DNA from: Planctomycetota bacterium
GTDB lineage: Bacteria > Planctomycetota > Phycisphaerae > Phycisphaerales > UBA1924
Reading direction: 5' to 3'
NCBI GenBank assembly: GCA_963204725.1
Contig: CAUJHH010000058.1
Location: 62,001 to 126,000, forward strand
DNA: 64,000 bases
In this document: positions 44,859-53,900 of the stretch, in pieces
Position numbering within the stretch: position 1 is the first letter of the stretch
Layout: the number at the start of each line of letters is the position of its first letter
Program-made: the position numbers and the translations under genes
The notes under the pieces: generated by a model
Seen by the model: the letters and a program-made list of their open reading frames with translations, nothing else
Databases searched by the model: none
Told to the model about the DNA's origin: nothing

Positions 44859-45215
44859 GCCGATCTCCAAGGCCACGCGGAGGAAAGATGGCGAGCAGCA
44901 GTTTGAGCGCAGAACGCACCGAGAAAGCTGCCCGAAGAATCACAACCTGTCATCGACGTAGAGGTCGCCGAGCGATCCCTGCGGGGCCGAAGCGCAACGA
45001 ACGCCGCCCGGGCACGGCCCTCGCCCGGGGACGGGAAAGATAACCGGGGTTCTTAGCGAACGCAAACCGCATCGAACGGATTCCTGCATTCGGACTTCCT
45101 TCCACCAAGGTCCAAGCCGGGTGGAGGTGCGGTTCGGACGCCCGTCGCAGGCGGTTCCTCGCCTTTGTTCCAATAGGGAATCATCCCGATCAGAATTCCA
45201 ACCGCCCCAAATTGA
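44859..45215. other. Intergenic region upstream of the secretin gene
   Basis: About 357 bp without a supported gene. It contains an inverted repeat CCCGGGC / GCCCGGG at 45007-45029 (9-nt loop), with no T tract, and on the minus strand a GGTTATCT element near 45041-45048 that might be a -10 of the secretin gene, giving a long untranslated leader. The small open frames here are Arg/Pro-rich and look like chance. Confidence 0.45.
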
Positions 45216-46241
45216 TCAAGGCAACCAGCGAAACACGTAAACCGCGGCTTCTTCCGTCGCCGAGGGATCCATGCGATCCACCTTGAGCTCCGCGAGAAGC
45301 TGGTCGAGCTCGTGCTCCGTGAGCCTGTCGGCAAACACCATAGCGGTCTCCCGTTCGACGTCCCCCTCGTCCTTGATCTCACGCCCGACCTCTTCAATGG
45401 CGAGATCTTCAGCCTGTCCCATGCAGTCGGCGCGCAGAAGAATATCGGCGTAAGTCCATGGAATATCGAGAGATGGGCTGGTTCGGACCAGGCATCGCCA
45501 CGGACAGTATCCGATCTCATTCCCGTTCTGATCAACGTTCGACTCCGGATCTACGTTGAGGGTTAGCCGCCATTCATCTCTGAGATGCTCCACGACCTCG
45601 TCCGCTGTGAGCAGATCAGGCCGGTCGTCCGGCGCGACCAGCACCCCCCGGTGCTCGTGGGCGACCGCATCGGCTCCCGCCGGCTCCTCGATCTGGCTGA
45701 GGTCGAACGCGGCGAGCAATCGCTCGATTCGCTCCCTCATCGGGGGCTCTGCCCGGACCGTGACGATCTTGTGCTCATCCACGAACACATAGAAAAACGG
45801 TTCCTCCGACATGGCACCGAAGCCGGACAGTCCATCTTCAAAGAAGAAATCCTGGTATCGACGCACCGAGTCCATGAACGCATCCAGCGCGACCAACTCG
45901 TACGCCACATAGGGATCGATCTCGCGGAATGCATCGTGGCCGAGCACATCCAGAATCGGGAACATGCGGTTGGGCATCAGCATGAACAGCGACGCACACA
46001 GCGTGCGGATCCTGTCTGCGCTGACCACGATGTCCCACACGTACCGATCTGGCCACTCTTCCCACTCACCCGAGCCATCATCGCTGTCCGCCGCCTCGAA
46101 CAGCACTTTGTAGCCCGAGCGTGCCGTCACGGGCTCGATCGGGTACACCCCCAGCGGGAACTTCACCTCGCCGTTTTCGATCCTGTCGATCGTGCGGTCT
46201 GCCTGAGTGCTCGGGGGTTTGGCCAAAGTCCGGGACTCCAT
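45216..46241 (-). CDS. Hypothetical cytoplasmic protein
   Basis: 341 residues from ATG 46241 (ATG 46328 adds 29 residues and would come within 13 bp of the divergent coaX start). The protein is acidic, soluble and rich in Asp, Glu and aromatic residues; it has no signal peptide, membrane helix or motif I recognise. The C-terminus EEAAVYVFRWLP is well defined. The segment VVSADRIRTLCASLFMLMPN and 'FYVFVDEHKIVTV' suggest alternating helix and strand. No Shine-Dalgarno is visible before either start. Function unknown. Confidence 0.6.
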   Translation of the reverse strand: MESRTLAKPPSTQADRTIDRIENGEVKFPLGVYPIEPVTARSGYKVLFEAADSDDGSGEWEEWPDRYVWDIVVSADRIRTLCASLFMLMPNRMFPILDVLGHDAFREIDPYVAYELVALDAFMDSVRRYQDFFFEDGLSGFGAMSEEPFFYVFVDEHKIVTVRAEPPMRERIERLLAAFDLSQIEEPAGADAVAHEHRGVLVAPDDRPDLLTADEVVEHLRDEWRLTLNVDPESNVDQNGNEIGYCPWRCLVRTSPSLDIPWTYADILLRADCMGQAEDLAIEEVGREIKDEGDVERETAMVFADRLTEHELDQLLAELKVDRMDPSATEEAAVYVFRWLP

Positions 46242-46327
46242 CGAACGCCCGAACAGGTTCCGGGCCGATCGGCAAACTGTACCGCCCCCGGTCACCACTC
46301 GCGATCCTTCCCAGAGCGTCTCCTGCA

Positions 46328-46333
46328 TACGCT
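46328..46333 (+). promoter_or_regulatory. Possible -10 element of coaX
   Basis: TACGCT ends 8 nt before the coaX ATG, and no Shine-Dalgarno is present. A weaker match to the leaderless pattern. Confidence 0.25.
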
Positions 46334-46341
46334 GGCGTCGG

Positions 46342-47148
46342 ATGAATGATCGAACGCCATTGGTGACCCTCGCCGTCGGAAACTCTCGAGCCCGAATCGG
46401 CATCTTCGAGGGTGAGGAACTCGCCAGCGCGCAGTCGTTCGAGGCCAGCGATGCGGAGCAGATCCGCGACTGGCTCGCCTCGCAGCCAAACCGCTCCTCA
46501 CAGATCCCACTGCTGGTCGCGACAGTGAATCCCGCCGGATCGGATCGGATCATCGAGGCGTGCCGCGACATGCCCTGGCTCAATCCCATCCTCCGGATCG
46601 GGAAAGACATCCCGATCCCCATCCACGCCGCAGTCCGCGCACCCGACAAAGTCGGTCAAGATCGCCTCCTCTGCGCTATGGCGGCGTGGTTCAGCACCCA
46701 AGGGCCTTGCGTTGTCGTGGATGTAGGCACTGCGACCACCGTTGACTACATCGATGCAGAAGGCGTCTTCCAAGGCGGCGCGATCGCGCCCGGACTTCGG
46801 ATGATGCTCGAAGCCATGCACCACCGAACAGCCGCGCTCCCCCGGCTCTCGTTTGACGCCGGGCTGGCCGATGCCGAGCCGATCGGAAAGGACACCGAAC
46901 ACGCCATGCTCATCGGTGCGACGGAGTCCATTCGAGGACTCGTCGCACGCCTCGTCGAACGCTACGCCGAAGTCGCCGGCTCCTATCCCCGCGTCGTCGC
47001 CACCGGTGGAGATGCTGGCGTGCTCGTCGGTCCGGACTCGATTGTCGAGCACGTCGTCCCCGACCTCCAACTGATCGGCATGCGTCTCGCCTTTGCCGCG
47101 CTCATCGAGAGTGACGCCGACGACGACGCCGAATCCGACGAGATCTAG
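46342..47148 (+). CDS. coaX: Type III pantothenate kinase
   Basis: 268 residues from ATG 46342. It belongs to the ASKHA-fold type III PanK family: VGQDRLLCAMAAW (with the catalytic Asp of GxDR near residue 103), VVVDVGTATTVDYID, GGAIAPGLRMMLEAM, IGATESIRG and VATGGDAG. The N-terminal phosphate-binding motif, normally D-x-G-N-(T/S), reads AVGNS, so its Asp is Ala (residue 11). CoaX makes 4'-phosphopantothenate, the first step of CoA synthesis. The stop is 2 bp before the next gene's GTG. Confidence 0.87.
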   Translation: MNDRTPLVTLAVGNSRARIGIFEGEELASAQSFEASDAEQIRDWLASQPNRSSQIPLLVATVNPAGSDRIIEACRDMPWLNPILRIGKDIPIPIHAAVRAPDKVGQDRLLCAMAAWFSTQGPCVVVDVGTATTVDYIDAEGVFQGGAIAPGLRMMLEAMHHRTAALPRLSFDAGLADAEPIGKDTEHAMLIGATESIRGLVARLVERYAEVAGSYPRVVATGGDAGVLVGPDSIVEHVVPDLQLIGMRLAFAALIESDADDDAESDEI

Positions 47149-47150
47149 CC

Positions 47151-48095
47151 GTGCCCGTTCGGTTCGCAGTTCAGTCTCCTCGAGGCGTCCCAGGCGCCAT
47201 CGCCCTTCTCCGCCTTACAGCGGACACGCCCGAGGAATTGGATTTGACCCTGATCTCACTCGGCGCTGACCCGCTTCCGAGCCACACCTCTCGATTGCGT
47301 GAGATCGATGGCGAGGAGGTCGTCATCGCGCGGTGGAGCCCGCTCGATGCGCACATCATGCCCCACGGCGGCGTCGAGGTGATGAAACGGATCGTCGCAC
47401 GCCTCGCACGCACGCCCGCGTCCGAGACCACGCATCACCTTGCGCCGAGCGAAGATCCTCACGACCCCGAGGCGTGCGTGGCCGGCGCGCTCGCCCACGC
47501 GGCCAGCCCTCTCGCGATCGACTTCCTTCTCGATCAGAGGCGACGGCTGCGCGAGGGCTTGTCCACTCCAGTCGCGCCCGACCACGCTGCGGTGCTCCGG
47601 CATCTGATCGACCCACCGCTCATTGTGGCGTGGGGTCCGCCCAACGTCGGGAAGTCGACACTCCTCAACGCGCTCGCCCGAACCGAGATCTCCATCGTCG
47701 CTCCGGAGGCCGGGACCACACGCGACCACGTTGGCGTGCTGCTCAATCTCGGCGGGCTGGTGGTTCGCTATGCCGACACCCCTGGGATCCGCCCCGACGC
47801 CGATCCCGCAGAGGAACAGGCGATCGACATCGCCCGTTCGCTGGTCTCTGCGGCCGATCTCGTTCTCTGGTGCAGCGACCGCCTATCCGAGCGCCCCGCC
47901 CTCCCCTCGACCGTCGCCTCCATCGTGCCACTCGATCTCAGGTCTGACCTCGGGTTGCCCGCCAAGCCCGCCGCATTCGCCGTTTCGGCGCGAAGCGAAG
48001 AATCGGTCCTCGCACTCGCGTTTGTCCTTCGCGAAGCACTCGTTCCGATCGCCGCCCTGCAGGACCCCGGACTCTGGGCGTTCTGGAACGCTTGA
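47151..48095 (+). CDS. Short MnmE-like GTPase lacking the C-terminal Cys motif
   Basis: 314 residues; MnmE usually has about 450. The N-terminal ~100 residues resemble the MnmE folate-binding domain (SPRGVPGAIALLRLT, then MPHGGVEVMKRIVARL). A G domain follows, with the P-loop GPPNVGKST (near residues 162-170), the switch region AGTTRDHV and G3 DTPG. The G4 motif NKxD is not clear (LDLRSDLG stands in its place). The protein ends shortly after the G domain, so the C-terminal helical half with the C-(I/V/L)-G-K Cys is missing. It may be a reduced MnmE acting with MnmG, or a different ribosome-associated GTPase. It starts with GTG 2 bp after coaX. Confidence 0.75.
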   Translation: MPVRFAVQSPRGVPGAIALLRLTADTPEELDLTLISLGADPLPSHTSRLREIDGEEVVIARWSPLDAHIMPHGGVEVMKRIVARLARTPASETTHHLAPSEDPHDPEACVAGALAHAASPLAIDFLLDQRRRLREGLSTPVAPDHAAVLRHLIDPPLIVAWGPPNVGKSTLLNALARTEISIVAPEAGTTRDHVGVLLNLGGLVVRYADTPGIRPDADPAEEQAIDIARSLVSAADLVLWCSDRLSERPALPSTVASIVPLDLRSDLGLPAKPAAFAVSARSEESVLALAFVLREALVPIAALQDPGLWAFWNA

Positions 48096-48191
48096 CGGTC
48101 GCCCTCCACGTCCCGGGCGGCCTCCTGCCTCGGCATGCCCTATCCTTCCATTCGCTCTCCGTTCGCTAGGAATCCACCAGGGGCATACCAC

Positions 48192-49061
48192 GTGTCGATC
48201 GACCAAAGGCACACGCAGATCCGAGAGAAGGCCGGGCTCGAAGAGTCCCGCCTGAATCAGGAGTTCATTGGTTTCCTCCAGAAGTGGAGCACACCGCTGA
48301 TGGCAGTCATCGCCATCGCCGCGCTCGGCTATGTCGGACTGGGCAAACTCAAAGAGCAGCGTGTCGCGAAGATCGACGCCGCGTACCGCGAGTTTCAGGA
48401 AGTCTCTCTCGGCGGCACACTCAATGCCTCACCTGATTCCCTCCTGAACGTGGCGAGCGCGTACGAAGACGTGCCCGGCGTCTCCATCCTTGCCCGCCTC
48501 GGAGCTGCCGACGCGCTCATGCAGGCCGTCCGGACCGGTCTTCGCCCCGGCGCGGTGCTCACTCCAGAAGGCGTCCCCGAGAGCACCGACGACCTGCTCT
48601 CCGAGGCCGATCGCGCCGCGTATCTCGATCGCGCCGCCGCGGCATATGGCCAGGTGCTATCACGCACCGAGCCCGTTGCTGGCCAGGAGGTGCACACCAT
48701 CGCGTCGCTCTACGGACTCGCGACCGTTGACGTCGCGCGTGGCGACTTTCCTTCTGCCAAAGTTCATTTGGAGCGTGTGAAGACTCTGGCCACATCGGCG
48801 GATTTTCCGCTCCACGTCCAGATCGCGACCGAACGCCTCGCCGCGCTGGACAACGCTGAGTCGGTGCCCGCGCTGATCAGTCAGAGCGAACTCCCGAAGC
48901 CTCCGGAGCCCCCGGTGCCGGAACCCGTCGCCGTGCCGACCCTTGAGGCACCGACAGAGGCTCCCGACGCCAGCTTGCCAGAGGCGGTCGCGCCGCCCGC
49001 GTCCAATGAATCGGCTGTCGAGGGTGATCCGAAGCCCGCCTCCGCCGATGATCCAAAATGA
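48192..49061 (+). CDS. Membrane-anchored TPR-like (YfgM/TPR_21-type) protein
   Basis: 289 residues from GTG 48192, which has AGGGG about 7 nt upstream; the frame extends to 48135. The N-terminal cytoplasmic segment (about 1-35) precedes one transmembrane helix (TPLMAVIAIAALGYVGL), then a helical TPR_21-like domain that resembles YfgM, and a Pro/Glu/Ala-rich tail (residues about 230-289). YfgM-like proteins associate with the Sec translocon and periplasmic chaperones. The stop overlaps the pseudouridine synthase start by 4 bp. Confidence 0.75.
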   Translation: MSIDQRHTQIREKAGLEESRLNQEFIGFLQKWSTPLMAVIAIAALGYVGLGKLKEQRVAKIDAAYREFQEVSLGGTLNASPDSLLNVASAYEDVPGVSILARLGAADALMQAVRTGLRPGAVLTPEGVPESTDDLLSEADRAAYLDRAAAAYGQVLSRTEPVAGQEVHTIASLYGLATVDVARGDFPSAKVHLERVKTLATSADFPLHVQIATERLAALDNAESVPALISQSELPKPPEPPVPEPVAVPTLEAPTEAPDASLPEAVAPPASNESAVEGDPKPASADDPK

Positions 49062-50260
49062 CCGCGCCCACCCGAGGCCGAGGCCCCGCCGAGCCGAGCG
49101 AACCGGACGAGATCGTCTCTACCAACAGCGGACTCATCCTCCCCGGCGGCAAGGTCGATCCCGAGGCGATCCAACGCGCCATCGACCAGGCGGGCACCGC
49201 AGAGGACGACGGCGAACTCCGCCGCGTTGTCTTCTCCCTCAGGCGTGATCTCAAGTCGCGACTCGACAAGTATCTCACGTCGCGAATCACGTTCATGTCC
49301 CGCAACCAGCTCCAAAGGTTGATCGACGAAGGCGGCGTCACCGTCAACGGCCGCGTGCCGAAGGCCTCGACAGTGCTCCGCGCAGGTGACACCATCGAGG
49401 TCGTGGTACCTTCACCGCCCACCGGGGTGATCCGCGCGGAAGAGATCGAGATCGACGTTCTATTCGAGGACTCGCACATCCTCGTGCTCAACAAGCGCCC
49501 CGACATCATCGTTCACCCTGCACGCGCAGAGAATTCCGGTACGCTTGTCAATGCCGTTGCGTGGCACTTCAGGCATCGCTCCACACTCGGGGGTGATCTC
49601 TCTTCCGTTGGCAATGAGTTCGCTCGGCCTGGCGTGGTGCACCGTCTTGACCGCCACACCTCGGGATGCATCGTCTTTGCCAAGTCCGACGAGGCGCACT
49701 GGAAACTTGGCCACCAGTTTGAGCATCGGCGCGTCGACAAGCGATATCTCGCGGTTGTGCAAGGGCACATCGAGCCCCTCGTTGACGTGATTGAGTTCCC
49801 GATCGGCCCCCATCCCTCCCGCGAAAGAGGCTATCGAGAGAAATACGTCGTCCGCCACGACGAACTCGGCAAGCCATCCGTCACCATCTGTCGCGTTCGC
49901 GAGCGATACAAGTTGAACGATCGAGTAGTAGGGGATCAGGACTTCACGCTCGTCGAACTCGAACTCAAGACCGGGCGTACCCACCAGATCCGCGTCCATC
50001 TCTCTCACCTCGGCTATCCCATCGTCGGCGATGACATGTACGGCGGCAGACCGTTCGTCGATCACGCCGGTCGCACGCTCATCGCACGCCAAGCGCTGCA
50101 CGCCGCAACGCTCGGTTTCACGCATCCCATCACCGAGCAGCCCGTGCGTTTCACATCACCGATGCGCGGAGACATGGGCGACCTCATCCGGGCACTTCGC
50201 GCGGGTGATCGCGTAGAAGCGCCAACGACCCCCGGAGCGACCGTTGAAGTCCTGACCTGA
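49058..50260 (+). CDS. RluA/RluD-family pseudouridine synthase
   Basis: 400 residues. After an extended acidic N-terminus of about 65 residues comes an S4 RNA-binding domain (SRLDKYLTSRITFMSRNQLQ, partly quoted) and then the RluA-type catalytic domain: ILVLNKRPDIIVHPA, GVVHRLDRHTSGCIVFAKS with the catalytic Asp near residue 197, LKTGRTHQIRVHLSHLGYP, and DDMYGG. It converts uridines in rRNA (RluD: helix 69 of 23S) to pseudouridine. The ATG overlaps the previous stop by 4 bp. Exact target (RluC, RluD or RluA) is not decided by sequence alone. Confidence 0.92.
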   Translation: MTAPTRGRGPAEPSEPDEIVSTNSGLILPGGKVDPEAIQRAIDQAGTAEDDGELRRVVFSLRRDLKSRLDKYLTSRITFMSRNQLQRLIDEGGVTVNGRVPKASTVLRAGDTIEVVVPSPPTGVIRAEEIEIDVLFEDSHILVLNKRPDIIVHPARAENSGTLVNAVAWHFRHRSTLGGDLSSVGNEFARPGVVHRLDRHTSGCIVFAKSDEAHWKLGHQFEHRRVDKRYLAVVQGHIEPLVDVIEFPIGPHPSRERGYREKYVVRHDELGKPSVTICRVRERYKLNDRVVGDQDFTLVELELKTGRTHQIRVHLSHLGYPIVGDDMYGGRPFVDHAGRTLIARQALHAATLGFTHPITEQPVRFTSPMRGDMGDLIRALRAGDRVEAPTTPGATVEVLT

Positions 50261-50283
50261 GCCGCCGCAGCCTGCCAGTGCCG

Positions 50284-51183
50284 TCAATACCCATATGGGC
50301 TCGCCTCCCTGGCGTCGGCATAGACGCTGAACGCCCACCCCGCGGCGCCGAGTGCAACGATCCCGACCGTGACCCACGACACAATCGATCGCACCCGTCC
50401 TCTGCGTCCGAACAGCGCCGCGCCCCCAACGACGAGCGGCAGCGCCGCGGTCACCGCCAACGCGCCGAGCGGAGGATTCGATGAGAGCTGCCACGCGCCG
50501 ATCAGGAGGTACGCCATCACTGCCAGCGGCACGACGTACGTCCCGGCGCCAAGTGTCTGCTCCCGTCTCCAGAGTCCCACAATCGCGCCCGCCGTCATCG
50601 CCGCGACCAATCCGCCCGTCGCCTGCGCAAACACACCAATCGAAGAGAACAACATGACGAGGCTCATACCAAAGAGCGAGATCGCCAGTCGCCCCGGCAC
50701 ACCGAATCCCGGTGCCGCACGCTCCGCCCGTGCCAAGAGCATGGCGCTCCCGGCGGTCCAAACGCCCGCGCCGGTCACTGTTCCAATAAGCATCACCGTC
50801 GAAACCGCGTGCGGATGAAGCGCGATCAGAACCGCGAACGCACCGAACGCGCCCACGCCAGCAATTCCGAGCACGCCGAGCACGTGGGCCCACAGCCTTC
50901 CCACGCATTCCGGTCGCCCGAGTGCCTGAACTGCTAGCGCGAACAATACGGCCGCGCCGACAACGGCCAAGGCTCGTTCAGAAGCATTGACCGGCCACAG
51001 CCCGGCGTGATTGTTGGAGACGACGCTCGCAGGAATGAACGCGAGACCAATGGCGACCGGCGCGATCCATCGCACGGCTCCGCCTGCGCGTTGTTTCCAC
51101 AGAAGCCATGGTGCGGCGAGCAGCACGAGCGCGATCACGCCCGGCAGAACACCGCCGATCGCCAGATCGGCCAGCGACGGCAT
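50284..51183 (-). CDS. Hypothetical polytopic membrane protein
   Basis: 299 residues from ATG 51183, preceded by GGAG at a good distance. About nine transmembrane helices alternate with short Gly/Arg loops; no motif identifies a transporter family. It is convergent with the pseudouridine synthase gene (23 bp gap) and lies downstream of YceI, but the strong terminator between them suggests separate transcription. Function unknown. Confidence 0.72.
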   Translation of the reverse strand: MPSLADLAIGGVLPGVIALVLLAAPWLLWKQRAGGAVRWIAPVAIGLAFIPASVVSNNHAGLWPVNASERALAVVGAAVLFALAVQALGRPECVGRLWAHVLGVLGIAGVGAFGAFAVLIALHPHAVSTVMLIGTVTGAGVWTAGSAMLLARAERAAPGFGVPGRLAISLFGMSLVMLFSSIGVFAQATGGLVAAMTAGAIVGLWRREQTLGAGTYVVPLAVMAYLLIGAWQLSSNPPLGALAVTAALPLVVGGAALFGRRGRVRSIVSWVTVGIVALGAAGWAFSVYADAREASPYGY

Positions 51184-51215
51184 ACTTCGCTCCATCGAGG
51201 GGCAAGAACTCGATA

Positions 51216-51251
51216 CGAAAGAGTGGGGCGCGACTGCCGGGCCCGCCCCAC
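51216..51251 (-). terminator. Rho-independent terminator of the YceI gene
   Basis: GTGGGGCG (51223-51230) and CGCCCCAC (51244-51251) form an 8-bp GC-rich stem, directly beyond the YceI stop on the minus strand, followed by TCTTTCGT. Confidence 0.65.
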
Positions 51252-51255
51252 GCAA

Positions 51256-51897
51256 CTACTGCTTCGCCGCTTCCAGACCGATCATGAGACGCACTTCGTC
51301 ACCGACCCCCGGCAGGAACTTGGTCATGCCGAACTCGCTGCGGACGATGGTGAACGTCGTCTCGAACCCCGCGACATCGCCCCCCTGCATCGTCTTCCCG
51401 CTCCCGGTGTGGTCGAGCGTCACAGTGAGGGGCTTGGTCACGCCGTTCAGTGTGAACTCACCCGTCACGTCGTACGCGTGCTCTCCGTTCTTCTTCACCG
51501 ACGTGCTCTTGAAGGTGATCTTCGGAAACTGCTTCGCGTTGAAGAAGTCCGGACTCCGCAGGTGGTCGTCGCGGTTCTTGTTCGCCGTATCGATCGACGC
51601 CGTGTCGACGTTGACCTTGACGCCTGTCACGCCCTCCGCCTCGTCGTACATCACGACGCCGTCAATCCCATTGAACCGGCCGTAGTTGAACGCCGCTTGG
51701 TTGTGCTTAATGCGAAAGATCACGGCCGAGTGCACCGGGTCGATGACATAGTCACTGGCGCTCGCGGCAGCTGTGCCCGACGCGTGTTGCGCGCTGCCGG
51801 AAGACGCAATCGCTAGGCCCGTGCTCGCCGCGAGCGCCATCGCGAATGTCCCGATCAGTGCAGATCCACGCGCCTTGCGAATCATTCCAATTTTCAT
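51256..51897 (-). CDS. YceI-family periplasmic lipid-binding protein
   Basis: 213 residues from ATG 51897, chosen because GGGAG lies 7 nt upstream; ATG 51903 is alternative. A signal peptide (about residues 8-32, ending AIASSGSA) leads into the YceI lipocalin-like barrel: DYVIDPVHSAVIFRIKH, FNGIDGVVMYDE, DDHLRSPDFFNAKQFPKITF and GEFTLNGVTKPLTVTL. YceI proteins bind polyisoprenoids or similar lipids and respond to base or osmotic stress. It carries its own terminator. Confidence 0.92.
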   Translation of the reverse strand: MKIGMIRKARGSALIGTFAMALAASTGLAIASSGSAQHASGTAAASASDYVIDPVHSAVIFRIKHNQAAFNYGRFNGIDGVVMYDEAEGVTGVKVNVDTASIDTANKNRDDHLRSPDFFNAKQFPKITFKSTSVKKNGEHAYDVTGEFTLNGVTKPLTVTLDHTGSGKTMQGGDVAGFETTFTIVRSEFGMTKFLPGVGDEVRLMIGLEAAKQ

Positions 51898-52067
51898 GTA
51901 CATGCTCCCTGTTGTTGTGTGCTTCCTGGTATCTGCGCCGCTCCTGCCGGCCCACGGCGAGAACGTAAGCGTCAGATGAACCTGTTTCAACAAGCGTTAC
52001 AGGAGTCCCGGCTACCGGTTGAGTTTGCGGCAATCTCAAGGGCCGCGAATTGGCTCCGAGACCCTCC

Positions 52068-52727
52068 TTAACGCCTCTGACCGCGGGACTTGCGAATCGC
52101 GGGCCCTCTGCCTCTGTCTTCCCACGCCTCGCGTGTGATCGCCCAGCGTTCGTGGTCCATCCATCTGCCTCGAATGAGCAGGTACCGAGGCGAGTACCCC
52201 TCTTGTACGTAGCCGTTGTTCCTCACCACACCCCGAGACGCCTCGTTGTGCGGCTGCATGTTCGCCTCCACGCGATGCAACCCCAGCGCCAGGAACGCAT
52301 GACGGGTCGCCAGCCCAACCGCTTCGGACATGTACCCCTGCCTCGCGAACTCTTTGCCGAGCCAGTACCCCAATCTGCACTCCTGCAGCGGTCCTCGCGT
52401 GATCGCGGAGATCGAGATCTTTCCCGCGATCGCACCGCTCGCAATGCACCAGATCAGGAACCGCTCATCCGTCTTTGTCCGTCGCAGCTTCAACTCGCGG
52501 TCGAATGCGTGATCCAGTTCCGCATCGGTAAACGCGTCAACCCCGCGCGGGATCGGCTCCCAACGCTCCAAATGACGCCGATTCCGACGTCGCAACATCT
52601 TGAACTCCTCTCGGTCGCGAACCCGCGGCCGACAGAGCGCAACCGAGCGGCCAGTCTCCACCGCGCTCGCCCCGAGCAGCCGGTCCGCCCGCTGGAGTGT
52701 CGCCGCTTGCTCAACCTGTGCTTTCAT
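52068..52727 (-). CDS. GNAT-family N-acetyltransferase (RimJ/RimL-like)
   Basis: 219 residues. The acetyl-CoA-binding core has a beta-bulge and P-loop-like segment (GYWLGKEFARQGYMSEAV), then HRVEANMQPHNEASRGVVRNNGY, the signature of the RimJ/RimL protein N-terminal acetyltransferase group. A basic tail follows. The natural substrate could be a ribosomal protein or a small amine. The start at 52727 gives a normal N-terminal extension of about 35 residues before the core. Confidence 0.88.
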   Translation of the reverse strand: MKAQVEQAATLQRADRLLGASAVETGRSVALCRPRVRDREEFKMLRRRNRRHLERWEPIPRGVDAFTDAELDHAFDRELKLRRTKTDERFLIWCIASGAIAGKISISAITRGPLQECRLGYWLGKEFARQGYMSEAVGLATRHAFLALGLHRVEANMQPHNEASRGVVRNNGYVQEGYSPRYLLIRGRWMDHERWAITREAWEDRGRGPAIRKSRGQRR

Positions 52728-52807
52728 GCCGATGGTCTATCAGAAAACGCGCCGACCGGCCATGAAATGGTGCGAGAGCGCTCGTCCGCTCGCCAACGGC
52801 TGACAGA

Positions 52808-53839
52808 TCAATACCCGCCAAAGTCCGCGAAGAAGTCCAGAAAATCGAGGATGTCGATCTCGCAGTTCCCGTCATAATCAGCGAGCACATCTCCATCCCC
52901 GAAAGCCCCGATGAAATCGAGAAAGTCTAGAATGTCGACAAGCGTGTCGCCGTTCACGTCCGCGTGCTCGCCGAGGCGAACCTCCAACTCGATCCGGACC
53001 CGCAGCGACGGGTCCGAGACGGCACTTGGATTCTCTCTCGTATAGAACCGGGGATACTCACCGCCCGCGCCCCCCCCGGGCCCGCCCGATGCCGGCTCGA
53101 GTGACGTAATCGACAGGTGCAGCCGTCCCTCATCGAGCGCACGAGCGAAGTAGGCTCGATTCGCCGGGTCGCACAGATCCACGTCGAACTCGATCTCTGT
53201 TCCCGCGGGCACGAGCGATCCGGGTGCAACCAATGGTGTCGACCCGATCGCAAGAGCGATGGGGTTCAGGCGTTGCCTTACTTGATTGGAGACGTCGGTC
53301 GCAATGCCTCCCGCGTCGAGAGTCGCTGCAAAGACATCGCGCCAATTCTCCGCGGGCCCCGGATCTGGCACACCTGTCGAAAAGGACGCGTACTCGTTCC
53401 ACGTCGCGCTCGACGCCGAGTTTCGATACCCGACTCCGAACAACTCCACGGGTCGCCCCGCATCCTCGTCCGCGACAAATTGCGGATCGGAGGTCGGGTA
53501 GAAGCTTGCGGTCGGGTCCGGCGTGGGGTCGTATCTCCAGATCATGTCATTCGCGACGGTCGCGCGCACCACTACACGAGAGACGTGGTACTTGTCCTCG
53601 CCCATCCCGTTCGGAATCGAGGCGGCCGTCTCCCAAGAGAGGAGAAACTGCGAGTCGCGATCGTCAAAGCCGCTCTCGAGGATCGCGCCGAAGGTAGGAG
53701 CCGTAATCTCGAAGCCGTTCGAGAAGTTGAATGGATACATCCAGCGGTCGCCTGAGGCCGGTGCCGCGTATTGAGCGGTTTGCCCGAGAACGCAGCCGCA
53801 CACGAAGGCCATTGCTGTAAGGGTCAGTCGCGTCTTCAT
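52808..53839 (-). CDS. Secreted protein with C-terminal dockerin-like Ca-binding repeats
   Basis: 343 residues. The N-terminus has a short signal peptide (LTLTAMAFVCGCVLGQ). The middle is a beta-rich extracellular domain of no family I know. The last ~55 residues hold two EF-hand-like, dockerin-type repeats: DVNGDTLVDILDFLDFIGAF and DYDGNCEIDILDFLDFFADF, each with the D-x-(N/D)-G-(D/N) loop and the following helix. Such 'GC-type dockerin' tails mark extracellular proteins of Phycisphaerae and relatives. No PEP-CTERM tail is present. A perfect 19-bp palindrome lies 62-80 bp before the start. Confidence 0.83.
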   Translation of the reverse strand: MKTRLTLTAMAFVCGCVLGQTAQYAAPASGDRWMYPFNFSNGFEITAPTFGAILESGFDDRDSQFLLSWETAASIPNGMGEDKYHVSRVVVRATVANDMIWRYDPTPDPTASFYPTSDPQFVADEDAGRPVELFGVGYRNSASSATWNEYASFSTGVPDPGPAENWRDVFAATLDAGGIATDVSNQVRQRLNPIALAIGSTPLVAPGSLVPAGTEIEFDVDLCDPANRAYFARALDEGRLHLSITSLEPASGGPGGGAGGEYPRFYTRENPSAVSDPSLRVRIELEVRLGEHADVNGDTLVDILDFLDFIGAFGDGDVLADYDGNCEIDILDFLDFFADFGGY

Positions 53840-53900
53840 CGCATGGGTCCTCTCTCGTGCGAGCCGGTTGACAGGAATTCAGATGCTCGCGAGAATAATT

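Noticed and set aside
45007..45029. CCCGGGC/GCCCGGG inverted repeat as terminator of the unknown gene
   Set aside because: No T tract on either strand; only a short GC stem, which is common in this base composition.
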